Source: Chytridium lagenaria (taxonomy: Eukaryota > Chytridiomycota > Chytridiomycetes > Chytridiales > Chytridiaceae). From it: a stretch of 17,406 nucleotides of DNA. Numbering within the stretch: the stretch's first letter is position 1; each line of letters starts with the position of its first letter. This document shows, in pieces, positions 1 to 9,967 of this stretch. A model generated the notes under the pieces. It made no database searches. It saw nothing but the letters and a program-made list of their open reading frames with translations, and was not told where the DNA came from. Both the position numbers and the translations under genes were made by a program. Location of the stretch: assembly GCA_025449115.1 (NCBI GenBank), contig JAHLKC010000302.1:1-17406 (forward strand). The letters are read 5' to 3'.

Positions 1-227
1 CAAAAGGCCGTCTTCGTTCCATCCTCTCCAATGCGACAAAAATGGGTTCATCCGTCTTTGGCAGCCTAGAAATCGTCACGTCGCACCTTGCGTATATTCT
101 TGGAATCACGGCATCCCGTCACGACTTTGATGACGACTTTGATGACTGTGAGAGGGAGGCTGATGTGCGGAAAGAATTTGTGGGGAGGAATGGAAGAGTG
201 GACGGGAGATGGATCGCGTTGAAATGA
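1..227 (+). CDS. 3' end of a plus-strand gene, product unknown (partial)
   Basis: The frame that includes the ATG at 42 is already open at the left edge, from base 3, and runs to a TGA at 225-227. This gives about 75 residues that end in DGRWIALK. The 5' half uses C-ending codons in the style of the definite genes in this window. The product has an acidic stretch (DFDDDFDDCEREAD, roughly residues 41-54) and no motif I recognise. If one base is missing at the AAA just before the stop, as happens at many other places here, reading would continue from the ATG at 224 to a TGA at 305-307 and add 27 residues. An antisense reading (66-374) has only a GTG start and an in-frame stop just upstream, so I prefer the forward strand. 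The rest of the gene would lie to the left of the window. Confidence 0.35.
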   Translation, partial: KGRLRSILSNATKMGSSVFGSLEIVTSHLAYILGITASRHDFDDDFDDCEREADVRKEFVGRNGRVDGRWIALK

Positions 228-533
228 CAGAGGTGAGGGTTGATATGGGGGGGCAGTTGGGGTTGCGGCATCTGCGGAACCGAGAGAAGGACGGGGTGAT
301 GGGGTGACCGTGCCAGCGGTAGCCACGAGGTTATGAAGAGCAATACACTCTATCCCCAGCTTAATGCTCTCCACCCCTTAATGTAAAACACATCCAATCC
401 GTCGTTCGGTTGAGCGTGAAGGCTCCATCATGTAAAAAAATCGACTGCGTAATGAATGACAAAGGCTCGCGGCCACGCAAAAAACGGGAAATAAAATTCC
501 AAGACAAGTCCTCCAACATCACCTAAAAAGGGA
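228..533. other. Intergenic interval before the MYND gene
   Basis: About 300 bases. The first 80 are G-rich and may still belong to the preceding gene through a one-base frame break at 224. Bases 375-533 are AT-richer and should hold the promoter and 5' leader of the MYND gene that starts at 534. I see no convincing TATA box, RNA gene or repeat here. Confidence 0.3.
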
Positions 534-2976
534 ATGACGAACCCAACAGCTATCATCCCCGTCGCCATCATCGGCGTCGAAAAGGTACAAACGCTCTCTC
601 CTTCCTACCTTCAATCCCACAACCCCTCCATCTCCCCATTGTTTGCCTGTCCGAAAAAATCATTGCTCCGTTTCATTACTCAACACCCCCATCTTTGTTT
701 TTCATTCCGCCCCTCTAGATCCGGGCGTTGCCGCTGCTTGAAGAGATTATAGCAACCCGAGATGTGTTGAAGAAGGAGAAGAATGCGCATGTTGGGGTTA
801 CCGTTATTTGTGATTCGACGGTGGCATCTTTGTGGTAAGGACGGGGCCCCCTTGTGGAGACATGTTGTTGGGGCTAAACCTTTTTAATGTCCGCAGAACA
901 AGGCACCAGAGGAAGAAGGGGATGGGATATATGTAAGTTGATTTTGTCTTGGTTGAATGCGATAATAGTTAAGAATTGGGATAACGAGCTAACCACACAC
1001 ACAACAAATCCGTTTTCTTAACAGGAGAACGTCTTGGACTATGTCATCAACATCAAGAAATACGGTAAAACCCACTCCACGTTTTCTAATCACGTCCTAA
1101 CGTATAAATTTTATATTAGACGAAAATCTGGAACCCCTTCCCAATGTTGAAAAGGAGACCAATATACGACTTTTATTAAAATGCTGAGTGGTGCTGGAAC
1201 CGTTATTGTGGACGCTGCACCCAAGTCGGATGAACCGAGGATGTGAAGGCGTTACGGGTCGCGGCTGAATTGGGGTGTTCGGTCGTGATACCGTTTGCAA
1301 GACCTGCTGCGTACAAGTATGTTGTGCGATGGTTTTTTTTTTTTTTTTGTTATTCCTTGCGTTGCTTTTTGATGAGGATTGCGTGTTTGAGGGAGAGCTG
1401 CATTAATTAGGGGTTTTATTTTTGCGGATAGGGCGGAATGCAAGAAACTCTTTGGTGATGCTCGACTCATGACGTTTCAGAAACCCCCACCTCCTCGTAA
1501 ACTCCTTTACTTTCTTGTTGACTCGTTCCTCCAAAACCCTACTCGTTTGGATCCTATCCCATCGCATTACCGCGAAGAAGCCATGCAATTGGCGTATCCT
1601 GAAGGCTACCCACCTGCCTCAGAGGCCGACCATGAACACGGACCAGACTGTCATCACGACCATGATCATGGACACAGTCACGATCACGATCATGGACACG
1701 GACACGATCATGGGCATTCTCATGGACACGACCATGATCACGGTCATGGCCATAGTCACGGTCACGATCACGGTGCGTGCGGTCATGATCATAGCCATGA
1801 TCATGGGCATAGTCATTCCAAGAAAAAGGCGGGACATTCTCATGGTGGACCTAACCACCATCATCATGCGGATGGGACGTGTTGTGAGCATGATCATGGA
1901 GAGGAGACGGAGGAGGAGAGGTTGGCGAATGAGGCGAGGAATAAGGAGGCTTTTGATAAACTTGTGGTGGGTGGTTGTGTTTTATGGCTATCTGTGTTGG
2001 TGATTATCGTATTAATGCTTTTTTTATATAGAATCTTATGCAATTGGTACACCGCGCACCAAAGTCTGCAATCGATGCTGTCAAGAAGGGAAGGTAAAGG
2101 CCATTCCTCTCATTCCTCGTCATTAGAAAATATCAGGAAAAAATATATGAAATACTAAGATCTCTTTTATATTAATAGCCCCACTTTCTCGAACGCTCTC
2201 GCTAGTCTCTGCGCGGCCCCAATCTCCGAGCTCCCACCTACCCTCCAAACCCTCCCTGACGGCACCCCCATCCCTCTCGACGACCCCTCCATCTCCTCGA
2301 CCGCCTTTGCCCGCTACTTTGCCTCTCTCAACGCCATCCCCGATCTCCTCACCTCCCTCCGCACCATGATCTCCAACAACGGCGGTGGCACCGTCCGGGT
2401 CGACGGGATGCCCAACCCCATCCCTAAGCTTGTCGTCCCGCTCTGCAGCATCCACGCCATCCTCTCCCATCTGGGGTCCAGCGATGAAGGCGTGAATTTT
2501 TTGAACGGGTTTATTGAGAATGGAGGGGTGGAGATGTGGAGGATGAAGGGGGATTTGGTGTTGGCGAGTGCTGGGGGAAAGGTTGGGGAGGATGTGGTTG
2601 TGAAGAATGTGCCGGGAGCTGTGTTGATGAGGAGTAGGGATCCGACGGTTGTGTATTGGGCGAGGAAGATTGCGGAGACGGTGGAGGAGGCTGGGGAGTG
2701 GAAGGTGTTGTGTGATGGGTGTGGGAAGAGAGAGACAAAGACGGATGAGTGGAAAAAATGCGCAAAGTGCAGGTAAGAGTTTTTTGTTGTTTCTTGTTTC
2801 AGCAGTATTGTTTGTTTTCTTTTGAACACTTATTTGTCGTGCGGGTGGGACTTTATTCTAAGATCGCGTTTTTTTGTTTTTTTTGGTCATGCAGCTTCAA
2901 CGCTTACTGCAGCAAAGAATGTCAAGTTAAAGACTGGAAGGAGCAACACAAGTCTGCGTGCATGAAGCTTAAATGA
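534..2976 (+). CDS. MYND-type zinc-finger protein with a long histidine-rich insert
   Basis: Nine exons: 534-584, 719-834, 897-932, 1025-1064, 1120-1316, 1432-1966, 2032-2093, 2179-2772 and 2895-2976. Allowing one missing base at three points (exon 2/3 junction, A-run 1178-1181, G-run near 1240), the exons sum to exactly 572 codons, a 571-residue protein. The N-terminal ~190 residues are an alpha/beta-looking region ([25 protein letters not shown]) that I do not recognise. About residues 214-304 form the His-rich insert. A helical region follows, then a C-terminal MYND finger (about 525-567). All eight ligands are visible: CDGC, CAKC, YCSKEC, and the last His and Cys of HKSAC. MYND fingers usually bind proline-rich partner peptides; a role in metal handling is suggested only by the insert. 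The MYND position at the extreme C-terminus resembles ZMYND10, but the rest does not match it. Convergent with PRI2. Confidence 0.8.
1628..1900 (+). repeat. Imperfect short repeat encoding a His-Asp/Gly/Ser-rich tract
   Basis: Within exon 6 of the MYND gene the DNA is an imperfect array of CATGATCATGGACA-like units. It encodes about 91 residues with 37 histidines, mostly as alternating HD, HG and HS pairs, plus single Cys residues and one HHHH run. Tracts of this kind are known metal-binding loops in ZIP and CDF zinc transporters and in nickel chaperones. Here the tract lies in a gene without real membrane segments. The repetitive DNA is probably unstable in length between strains. Confidence 0.85.
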
Positions 2977-3402
2977 GACTTTTTTGTTTCCACAGGCTTA
3001 GGTTCTAGTTTTTTTTTTTTAAAAAGTATGTTTATTATATTGGATTAAACTATGTTGTTTCATTTACTTTAAATATTAAAGAAGACGATACGCATACACA
3101 TCTTGTGATAAACTTTATTGAGCCAACTTGTTAAAACGGTTTTAGATAATTAAATGATTTTCTGTGGCTTGTAATTTTCGGGTTCAGCTTAGCTACGTAT
3201 TATGTTGATATCTTCCGGTTCAGAAACACAAAATGCATTTGGAGGGTATATTAAATCGAAACCTCCATATTCCTCGACACGAAAATAATTAAAAAATATA
3301 TAAAAGTAAAAACACGGTAGGTTATTTTAGGAGACAGCAGATATGTTGTAAAATATATTAATAAGCCAACCAGCACATGACATTTACAATTCACTTCCCA
3401 TC
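2977..3402. other. Convergent 3' intergenic region, MYND gene and PRI2
   Basis: About 425 bases, strongly AT-rich, with a T-run followed by an A-run near 3010-3026 and several TTAAATA-like stretches. It must hold the 3' UTRs and polyadenylation sites of both convergent genes. No perfect AATAAA is visible on either strand, and I see no gene or RNA in it. Confidence 0.5.
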
Positions 3403-5040
3403 TCATCGGTCAACATCCATGGGATCATCCATATCCATCCCACCACTCCGACCAGCCCCACCCCTCCCTCCCCTCTTGTCTCTATTATGCTGGCCCCTAT
3501 AGCTTAGATCAAACCACTGGTTCGGGTGTTCAATTGTATCCATCAAGCTCCCATCACTGGAAAAGATAGGCGCAGACGTCGCAACAGGCTGCGTACTCAT
3601 ACTCTGCGTTGACCCCATCATAGCCGTTGAAGTCGGTGCTGATGGCACAGACGGTACAACTCCCTTCTTTGCTGCAGCTTCCCGAATAGAAGGCCCTCTC
3701 ACAACCTCAAACATACGAGTGCAAGCAACTTGATAATGCCCTTCCTTTGCAAGTCTTGCAATCTCAGGTGCAGATGTTTCAGGAACTCCCGCCTTGACAG
3801 CCATAGCTCTCAATACATCTTGCGATGCATGTCGGAACGGGCATCCATGATGATCACCAGGTCCAGGGGCATTCGACATGATGATCCGTTGACAAGAATA
3901 AGGCGCGTAATCCTTTCTCGATCCTTCACGACCGTAATTGAAACGAATGTTGTAAGCGTATTCTTTGCTAAACTTGTCTTCACTGATCTTGGTGAATGCT
4001 TTGCGCCAGTAACTGAGGGCTTCTTCCATGGGGACGCCGATACCCTTTAGGAATAACCCTAATTGGAGTCTCCCGAAATGTTTAAGATGTCCATCTGCAC
4101 GAAGATGGTCGACGAGGTTAGACATGCAGAGCGGGAAGTGTCCGGATTTAGCCAGGGGGTCAACTTCAACGTCTGTGATGACTTCGTTGGGGTTGTTGGG
4201 GTCAAACGAGACGTTGTATTCCCTTGCAGCGCATTGACGGGCGATGGAGTTGAGAACGGGGATAAGACGGTCGTCTTCGTCCATGCGTGGGATACTGCGA
4301 GCGGTCGTCTCCAAAGCGGCTTGGAGGTGCTCTTTAAACAAAGAGGTGACGACAACGGATTGTTCGGATTCCGGAACGTAGGCGTATCCTCCTGAGATAA
4401 GAACAGCACGTTTGGAGACGAGAGGAAGTACACGTTCAAAAGGAACTTTGAAGAACATTTGGTCGCTCTTATCGCCGTGGAGTGCACGGAGATCATTGTA
4501 CATGGTAGAACGTTCTTCAGCGGTCATTGGGTCAAAGTCGAGGTTGTGGCGTCTCAAGAATAACTCTCGTTCTGCCCTTGAAGCTTCTTCAAAACGGTGC
4601 TTAAATAAAAGCGTTTCTTGACGCAGAAACCACATCCGATTGTCTTCGGTGCGGCAGAAAGCGAGTCTTAAAATGAAATGAGATATGTGGTCCTTCTTTC
4701 TCTGTCCAACTAGGAGCTCGGGAGTTGCAGAGCGAATGTGGACGTTTGACGTCAGCGGGAGGTACTTTTCCGACATTGACCTAACAATCTTGGATGTCTC
4801 TTCGGCATTTCTGCTGCGAACGGTACAGTTCTCGATGGACTTAAGAATGTGGAGACGGTCGAGGGCACAAAGCTCAAAGTCTGTGAGGGTGATCTCGTAA
4901 TGCGGTGGTGTTGAGTACCAGTTTAGAAGCGTCGGGTATGGCTCCAGGCTTGGATGTGAATGACGAAGGACCTCGCTCTCGCTGAGAGCAGCGTTGCTTC
5001 CTGAGGACGGTGCTGTTGGCTTTCTCCCCGCAACAAACAT
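3403..5040 (-). CDS. PRI2: DNA primase large subunit (PriL/Pri2)
   Basis: This is the large, iron-sulfur subunit of the primase-polymerase alpha complex, which makes the RNA part of RNA-DNA primers in nuclear replication. I use the first ATG (at 5040), giving 545 residues; the same frame extends upstream only to a TTG. Human and yeast homologues are 509 and 528 residues. Family landmarks are clear: FPLCMSNL, GRLQLGLFLKGIG, SYWRKAF, YAYNIRFNYGREGSRKDYAP, HHGCPFRH, YQVACTRMFE and HPNQWF. The four 4Fe-4S cysteines are C305, C383, C400 and C440. The spacing 78-17-40 nearly equals the human 80-17-40 (C287, C367, C384, C424, from memory). A Ser/Thr/Pro-rich linker precedes the terminal HPNQWF block, followed by an Arg/Gly-rich and Asp/Met-rich tail. 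The gene has no introns and no frame break, unlike its neighbours. Confidence 0.96.
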   Translation of the reverse strand: MFVAGRKPTAPSSGSNAALSESEVLRHSHPSLEPYPTLLNWYSTPPHYEITLTDFELCALDRLHILKSIENCTVRSRNAEETSKIVRSMSEKYLPLTSNVHIRSATPELLVGQRKKDHISHFILRLAFCRTEDNRMWFLRQETLLFKHRFEEASRAERELFLRRHNLDFDPMTAEERSTMYNDLRALHGDKSDQMFFKVPFERVLPLVSKRAVLISGGYAYVPESEQSVVVTSLFKEHLQAALETTARSIPRMDEDDRLIPVLNSIARQCAAREYNVSFDPNNPNEVITDVEVDPLAKSGHFPLCMSNLVDHLRADGHLKHFGRLQLGLFLKGIGVPMEEALSYWRKAFTKISEDKFSKEYAYNIRFNYGREGSRKDYAPYSCQRIIMSNAPGPGDHHGCPFRHASQDVLRAMAVKAGVPETSAPEIARLAKEGHYQVACTRMFEVVRGPSIREAAAKKGVVPSVPSAPTSTAMMGSTQSMSTQPVATSAPIFSSDGSLMDTIEHPNQWFDLSYRGQHNRDKRGGRGGAGRSGGMDMDDPMDVDR

Positions 5041-6235
5041 TTTTGGGTGAAGTTTGTTCGAAGATTCGGACAACTCTTGTGAGCGTCATGTCAATGGAGA
5101 CAGATTAGCCTCTGAAGAAGCCTACCACGCATCGATCGTCAAAAAATACGTGTAAACTGCTGAAAACAGCAGAATATTTCAAGTGCGATGTTCAGTATCA
5201 GCTGGGTGTAGCCTTTATCGGCAAAGATGCGCTGAATCACACATGGGGATCGCAGGAAGAGCTTGATTGACAGGGTTAGAGCTTTATTCAAATGATGAGG
5301 GCACAGGATCTTGCGTCCTTCGCCTTTCTTCTGCACAAGCTAGCATCACTATAGTTGCAGCAAATGGGTACGATACTGGCTAAACAAGCGATAAAGTGGC
5401 AATAAAAATACGTATTTTCAGACTTCAAGGCACGACCAAGAACGGCTTCATGTTATCCCAGCGATGTTGAACGACGACAAGATTATACCCTGAATCTTAC
5501 GAGCTTCGTATATTGATGGTAATTTTTCAAGCCGACTTAACGGGGAACAAGAAAAATGATTGAACAGATGAACAGATAATCTCTGTGTTCTGGATGATTC
5601 AATTATTACCAAACGGCTAGTCACCGTGGATGCTGATGACGCCATCTGTTCCGTACCTTACAAATAGATATCACCCGAAGCAATTTCAGGTGCCTCACAG
5701 GTGCCTCATTGTGCTGATCTTGAGCACCAGCACCACATATCCCTCCTTCACAACTCTACCCCATCAACACAACCCCACTGTCCAGTTACTCTCAAGCTTC
5801 GACACTGCAAACCAACCCCACCGACACCTTCACTCAACTGTCGTCGCCCTCCCACATCCCCTCAATCGGTCTTAGTCATATCTCTTTCGTCAGGCTGACG
5901 GGTCAATTTTTCTCTAATCATTAAACTTGAGGGTTGTTTCGCCATCTGCCATCGCCACCGTATTCCTCCACAACTTTCCCTACTCTCCGTCGCCCCCTCT
6001 ACATCCATACCCGCAACCACCTCCTCATTCCTTTCCGTCAGCTGTCGTTCCGGCGTCCTCTCCAACCGTCTTTAAAGATTGCTGTTATTCACGATATCCC
6101 AAAAATAGTTCTGCTTCTGACCCTTCGTCCATCGCTTTGACTGTCGCAGCTGTATTGCCACCCTTCCTTTCAACGGAATACCCTATACGAAAGACTGCAT
6201 GAGTAAACCTGATCCTTTCAACCCATATTACCAAA
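5041..6235. other. Divergent interval between PRI2 and the Atos homologue
   Basis: About 1.2 kb upstream of both genes. Bases 5041-5640 contain two short minus-strand open stretches: 5139-5336 has only a GTG start, and 5448-5645 is a 65-codon ATG frame. Neither has a motif or a partner exon, and I do not call them genes. Bases 5660-6200 are pyrimidine-rich (CT/CC runs), typical of a fungal promoter and 5' leader. Open frames there begin at TTG or are low-complexity Pro/Ser. A short upstream frame starts at ATG 6199 and overlaps the proposed Atos start codon in another frame; it could be an upstream ORF or, if an indel is present, the true N-terminus. Confidence 0.4.
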
Positions 6236-8122
6236 ATGAAGACTTCAGTTGAAGGTGAGCATCATTTTGGTCAACAAACGGAGGCTAACGTTCCCCTTTC
6301 AGAATCAAGTCATGAAAGTAAAGACACCTTGAATAGTCAAGGCTTGCTGGATCCGTTAAGCCTCGTTGCTCAACTCAAGCTTGGGCTTCGGCGATCACCA
6401 AGTCATGATTCCTCCGCTGGCTTCCTAAATGACAGCGATTGCCGAGCCACAACAATGGCACTGGGAACCATGCAGGACACCGACAACGTTGCTTACGAGG
6501 TGCCTCAGCTCAGCTTTTCGGAACAAGCTTCACATGTGAAAAGCCTTCATTCGGAGAAAAAAGGTTGAGAGGCATTGTCGCTCGTGGTGGCAGTCCATTT
6601 CCAAGCCCCACACTGCAACGCCGAATAGTAGCCCTTGCGCATTTAAAGTCCCCCAACAACGATCTCTTGCTGGCCAGGAAGCCGGAAGTGGAGGCTGAGG
6701 CTATCCGTTTCGGGGGTTATTCTGCAAGTGGATCCCTTATGCCCTCTTTTAATCGTTCAGAGCTTACGGAACCTGTACGCTCAGAAAGTGAAAGTGCTCG
6801 ATCTGGTTCGTCAAGTCCCGTAGCGATACCTGGAAGTCGGAATGAATTGAGTTGTGGCAAGAGTCCCATGTGTCTCCATAGACGGTCACCGCTTTCGCAG
6901 TCACCAGCATGGGTTTCATCGTCGTCGTCGATGATTGCAGATGAGGAAGATCGGGATAATGACTATATGAATTTGGATCAAGAAGAAGAAACCGACAAGA
7001 ATAGCATGTTTTTCACAAATTCCCGGAGGACTTCTGATGCTAGTATGTTTTCTCTTAGTAGTCGGCTTGGAGGAGTCTCTGCCTATAGCTCTCATCACCC
7101 TCCGTCACCCTACCCGTCTCGAATCACCACAATCTCCCACCCCCTTCTCCCTCTTCCTTTTCCGAGCAACCTTTTGGCTCTCTTGTTGGCAGCTACGAAG
7201 AATCCATTTTAAGCGGCCGCATGTCCACTCTCCCATCTCGGCCCATCCCTTTTCTCGCAGAAATCGGTGTCATTGGATTCGGAAAGGGCGTGAAGGCAAG
7301 GTTGAAATGCCCACCACATGTCAACCTTTCCTTTCCTGCTTACTTTTACGACCTATTGGATGATGAGACGCCATCAACGCCGTATGTTGGAATGGTGGAC
7401 GTTGAGGGTCTGACGGGGTTGGTTTTAAAAAAGGATGGTGGTGGGAACGGCACACCGAATTATACACCCAGTGAATCGGATGAGGAGGAACTAGCGAGTT
7501 TAAGCGGAAATGGAAGGGAGGGTACAGGCTACCACATAAAGGGCAAATTCAAATTGTGAGAGTTTTTTTCCCGTTTAATTTTTTTTAAAATTTTTTGAAA
7601 AAACAACATCTAATCTTCATTGTAAAGGTGATCAAAAATCCTGCACGTACTGCTGTAAAGCTTTTTTTGATACCTTACGACTTTCAAGATATGCCTGCAA
7701 GTACCAAAACCTTCCTTCGTCAAAAACTTTTCAACCGGGACTACCTCAACCTCTCGTCGCAGTTCCCTATCCCACCGTGTCTCCCTTCCATCCTCCGCGA
7801 CTCCCACACAAAATCACGAAGTCACCGGCTCCGCGACGCCATCCATCTCCAATTCCGCTGTGACGCAAAACGTCGGCTTTATTTGACCGGTAGCGTTCGT
7901 GTGGTGTTCTCACATCGTGCCCCAGACAGTGACGAGAAGGTCTCGACTGTCTGTGAAGGTCCCGAGAACCCTCGGTATGTGCCTTGTGAGTCACCTTTGA
8001 GGGTGAAGAGGAGACCGGGTGTGCTGTTTGGGGGGAAAGATGGGGAGGCGGTGGGGTTCGGGTATCCTGTAACCGCGGACACGTTTTTTGGAACTGAAGG
8101 GAAGCCGACTACGGGTCGGTAG
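6236..8122 (+). CDS. Atos/FAM214-family protein (DUF4210 plus C-terminal 'Chromosome_seg' domain)
   Basis: Exons 6236-6254, 6303-7555 and 7628-8122. With one missing base at the A6 run 6557-6562, one between about 7085 and 7160, and one at or near the second intron, the protein is 589 residues. About 1-300 is a Ser-rich, probably disordered region. The DUF4210-like block starts with SYEESILSGRM (about 301) and includes FLAEIGVIGFG and FPAYFYDLL. The C-terminal block begins at VIKNPARTAVKLF (about 426), with YDFQDMPASTKTFLRQ, RLRDAIHLQF and GPENPRYVPCE. This order and these motifs match animal ATOSA/ATOSB (FAM214A/B) and their fungal relatives. Drosophila Atossa is a nuclear transcription regulator; the fungal role is poorly known, and a link to meiotic chromosome segregation comes mainly from the domain name. 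Convergent with the LRR gene. Confidence 0.85.
6255..6302 (+). other. 48-nt intron in the Atos homologue, length a multiple of three
   Basis: The donor is GTGAGC, there is a GCTAAC branch-like site, and the acceptor is a pyrimidine tract ending in CAG. Splicing joins GAAG to AATCAAG and keeps the frame. Because the intron is 48 nt with no in-frame stop, retaining it would insert 16 residues without breaking the protein. Confidence 0.65.
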
Positions 8123-8176
8123 ACTCACTTTGCATGCATTATTGAGCATATATTCATGAATAACTTATAAGAACAG

Positions 8177-8182
8177 AATAAA
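8177..8182 (+). terminator. Polyadenylation signal AATAAA of the Atos homologue
   Basis: A perfect AATAAA lies about 55 bases after the TAG stop at 8120-8122, in AT-rich DNA, at a normal distance for a 3' end signal. Confidence 0.5.
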
Positions 8183-8638
8183 CCATTGCATTATATTAAC
8201 GTTTTCTCCTTTATATGACCTATATCCATGATATTTATGAACACGATAAAGCCAAAGCCATGATGGCGGGTCACGCTCATCTTGTGGTGTCGAGTAAACA
8301 GCCTTATGACATCAAGAGACTGACGCATTATGCAAGCGATTATGAAAGATCTATGAAAGTCGTCTTCATCTTGTTCCGTGATGAATTTGACGTATTCTAG
8401 CGCGGGGCTTTAAAAGCTTTGTTCAGCCTGTTTAAACGGGTACGAGGGTTATGCCGCGGAATTTGACGCGTGAACATAATTTTCGATGGCACGACGGAAG
8501 CGCCATGGGGCACGCTGCATACATTTGAGCTATGCGCGTGTAGTAAGTACCAAGCAAGTCAAGCATTATTTTAATGCTGGTGCTGTTAAAATAAAAAAAC
8601 AAATTAAGGTCACATTGTCTAATATATTGTTTGTTAAC
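8183..8638. other. Convergent 3' intergenic region, Atos homologue and LRR gene
   Basis: About 455 bases. A 61-codon forward frame at 8215-8400 and a forward frame from 8486 that runs antisense into the LRR gene have no recognisable content. Bases 8570-8640 are A/T-rich and should include the 3' end of the LRR gene. I see nothing else here. Confidence 0.4.
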
Positions 8639-9967
8639 TCAAGTCGTCACAACGAGCATTCTCCTCGAAACTTCCCTAAACTTCGCCCCCATCGATCTAT
8701 CTACAACAGGGCACTCCCTCATTACCAGCACCTCCAAGAACGGGAAGCAAATAACACCGACTGAGTCCCATGACATGCTCATAATCGCATCCTCTGATGC
8801 CCAGTCGCAATGCGAGAGATCAAGCTGAACGAGTCTGAACAAGCCCCTTGATAGGATGTCGAGAACAGCGGGACCAGATGTCGCATTGAAGCAGCCGGAA
8901 AGGTTAAGATGGGTGAGATTGTTGGAGAGACTTGTGGAGACGAGTAGACGGGCGAGGGGTGCTGCAGGGAGATCAGTGAAGGCTAAAGAGAGCGAGTGGA
9001 GATAGTGACAGCCAGATGCAAGTGGGGGGAGTGGTTTTAGCTCAGGCATCTTGTGTAAGCCATTGGCATACGGTGCAGGCTCGTCAAACAGATCCTCCCA
9101 TGACTCTAATGCATCAGGCGAATCTCCATCGTTAAGGATAATATCGACTTCAGTGTACTCCCATTTCCTCAACAACAGCTGCATAATCTTTCAAAAATCT
9201 TTCTCGCGCACCGCTTCTAGCGTTTGGCAAGAAACAACGAAGTGGTCTTAAGATCGATTTGGGAATGCGAGAAATTCGCAATAACGCAACTCGGGGTCAA
9301 AAAAAAGACTGTAGCTGAGATGGCTTTAAGCTGCTGACATTTGAGCTCCGCGACAGTAAGTGCCCTGCATGAAAGGATAGTTTTCCTTGATGGTAGAATT
9401 GAGATTCAAGATCATTCCCACCGCTGTATCTCTCCAGATTAACCGCTACCGTCTTTGCGGAAAGGAAGAGGAGAGAATGTGGTGGTTGTATGATATTGAG
9501 GGATGGTCCGCGAAGGTATGTTTAATGGTTATCGGCCCAAAGGAATCTAGTGATTTGAGTCATTGAGACATGCTCTATATATGCCAATAAGCAGTGATAT
9601 TACGTGTAAAATTGGGATTCCTTATTCTCCATGCTGGCGGTGGTGGGGGCCCTGCAACGGTAGGCTGTGGTCGTGTCCTCTCAATAGCAGCCCTCTGATA
9701 CAATCCATGCGCAACGATATGGGACGGAATATCTCCAGACAATGTTAAACCCGTAAGAGCATCCGTCAAAACCGCAGTTCCATCAAAAGCCCGATCAACA
9801 TTGGAGGCTCTATGTCTTTCAATAAGATCTTTTACCGAAGAAGTTGTATCTACAGCAGATCCGGAAATGGATGAGTCTTGTTGTAGTTCATGCTGACGGG
9901 TCCGGTTTCTGGTAATTTGGGTCTTCTTTAAAGATGCGGCGATGGATGTCGTCTTGCGTTTGCCCAT
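8639..9967 (-). CDS. Leucine-rich-repeat (RNI-like) protein, frame-broken in the middle
   Basis: Exon 1 (9604-9967) starts with MGKRKTTSIAA. It includes SSVKDLIERHRAS and a proline block, TVAGPPPPPAW, then a GT donor at 9603. An N-terminus of this style, a basic start, an S-V-x-D-L motif and a Pro block ending in W, resembles what I recall of a fungal LRR family. The C-terminal segment (8639-9184, 181 codons) has leucine repeats: LHSLSLAFTDL, LTHLNLSGCF, LVQLDLSHCDW and LEVLVMRECPVVD, each with the LxxLxL core. Between them (9190-9590) coding-like sequence continues in changing frames, for example AKTVAVNLERYSGG and DPELRYCEFLAFPNR. A run of eight T on the coding strand, near 9299-9306, is a likely indel site. 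I cannot place the middle exon borders. RNI-like LRRs act as protein-binding surfaces; no F-box is visible. Certainty is fair for the LRR end and lower for the single-gene model. Confidence 0.55.

Noticed and set aside
66..374. A 102-codon minus-strand frame rich in Pro and Ser.
   Set aside because: It starts at GTG, with an in-frame TAA two codons upstream, and overlaps a forward frame that is open from the window edge with better codon usage.
1469..2158. A 229-codon frame that looks like a His-rich cation transporter with one membrane span.
   Set aside because: The hydrophobic part is the translation of intron 1967-2031, and the tail lies in the next intron. Splicing joins the His-rich part to the MYND exons in frame.
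2123..2829. Minus-strand open frames of 115 and 171 codons.
   Set aside because: They lie antisense to exon 8 of the MYND gene, whose forward reading matches a zinc-finger protein. Their length follows from G/C-biased third positions.
3730..4900. Several open frames on the plus strand and one extra frame on the minus strand across PRI2.
   Set aside because: They are shadows of the intact primase frame, and several have only TTG or GTG starts.
5041..5073. An upstream start for PRI2 at 5073, adding 11 residues.
   Set aside because: The codon there is TTG. The first ATG in frame is at 5040, and eukaryotic nuclear genes rarely start at TTG.
5448..5645. A 65-codon minus-strand frame with an ATG in the interval upstream of PRI2.
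   Set aside because: It has no motif, no convincing splice partner and average composition. I left it as a note in the intergenic entry.
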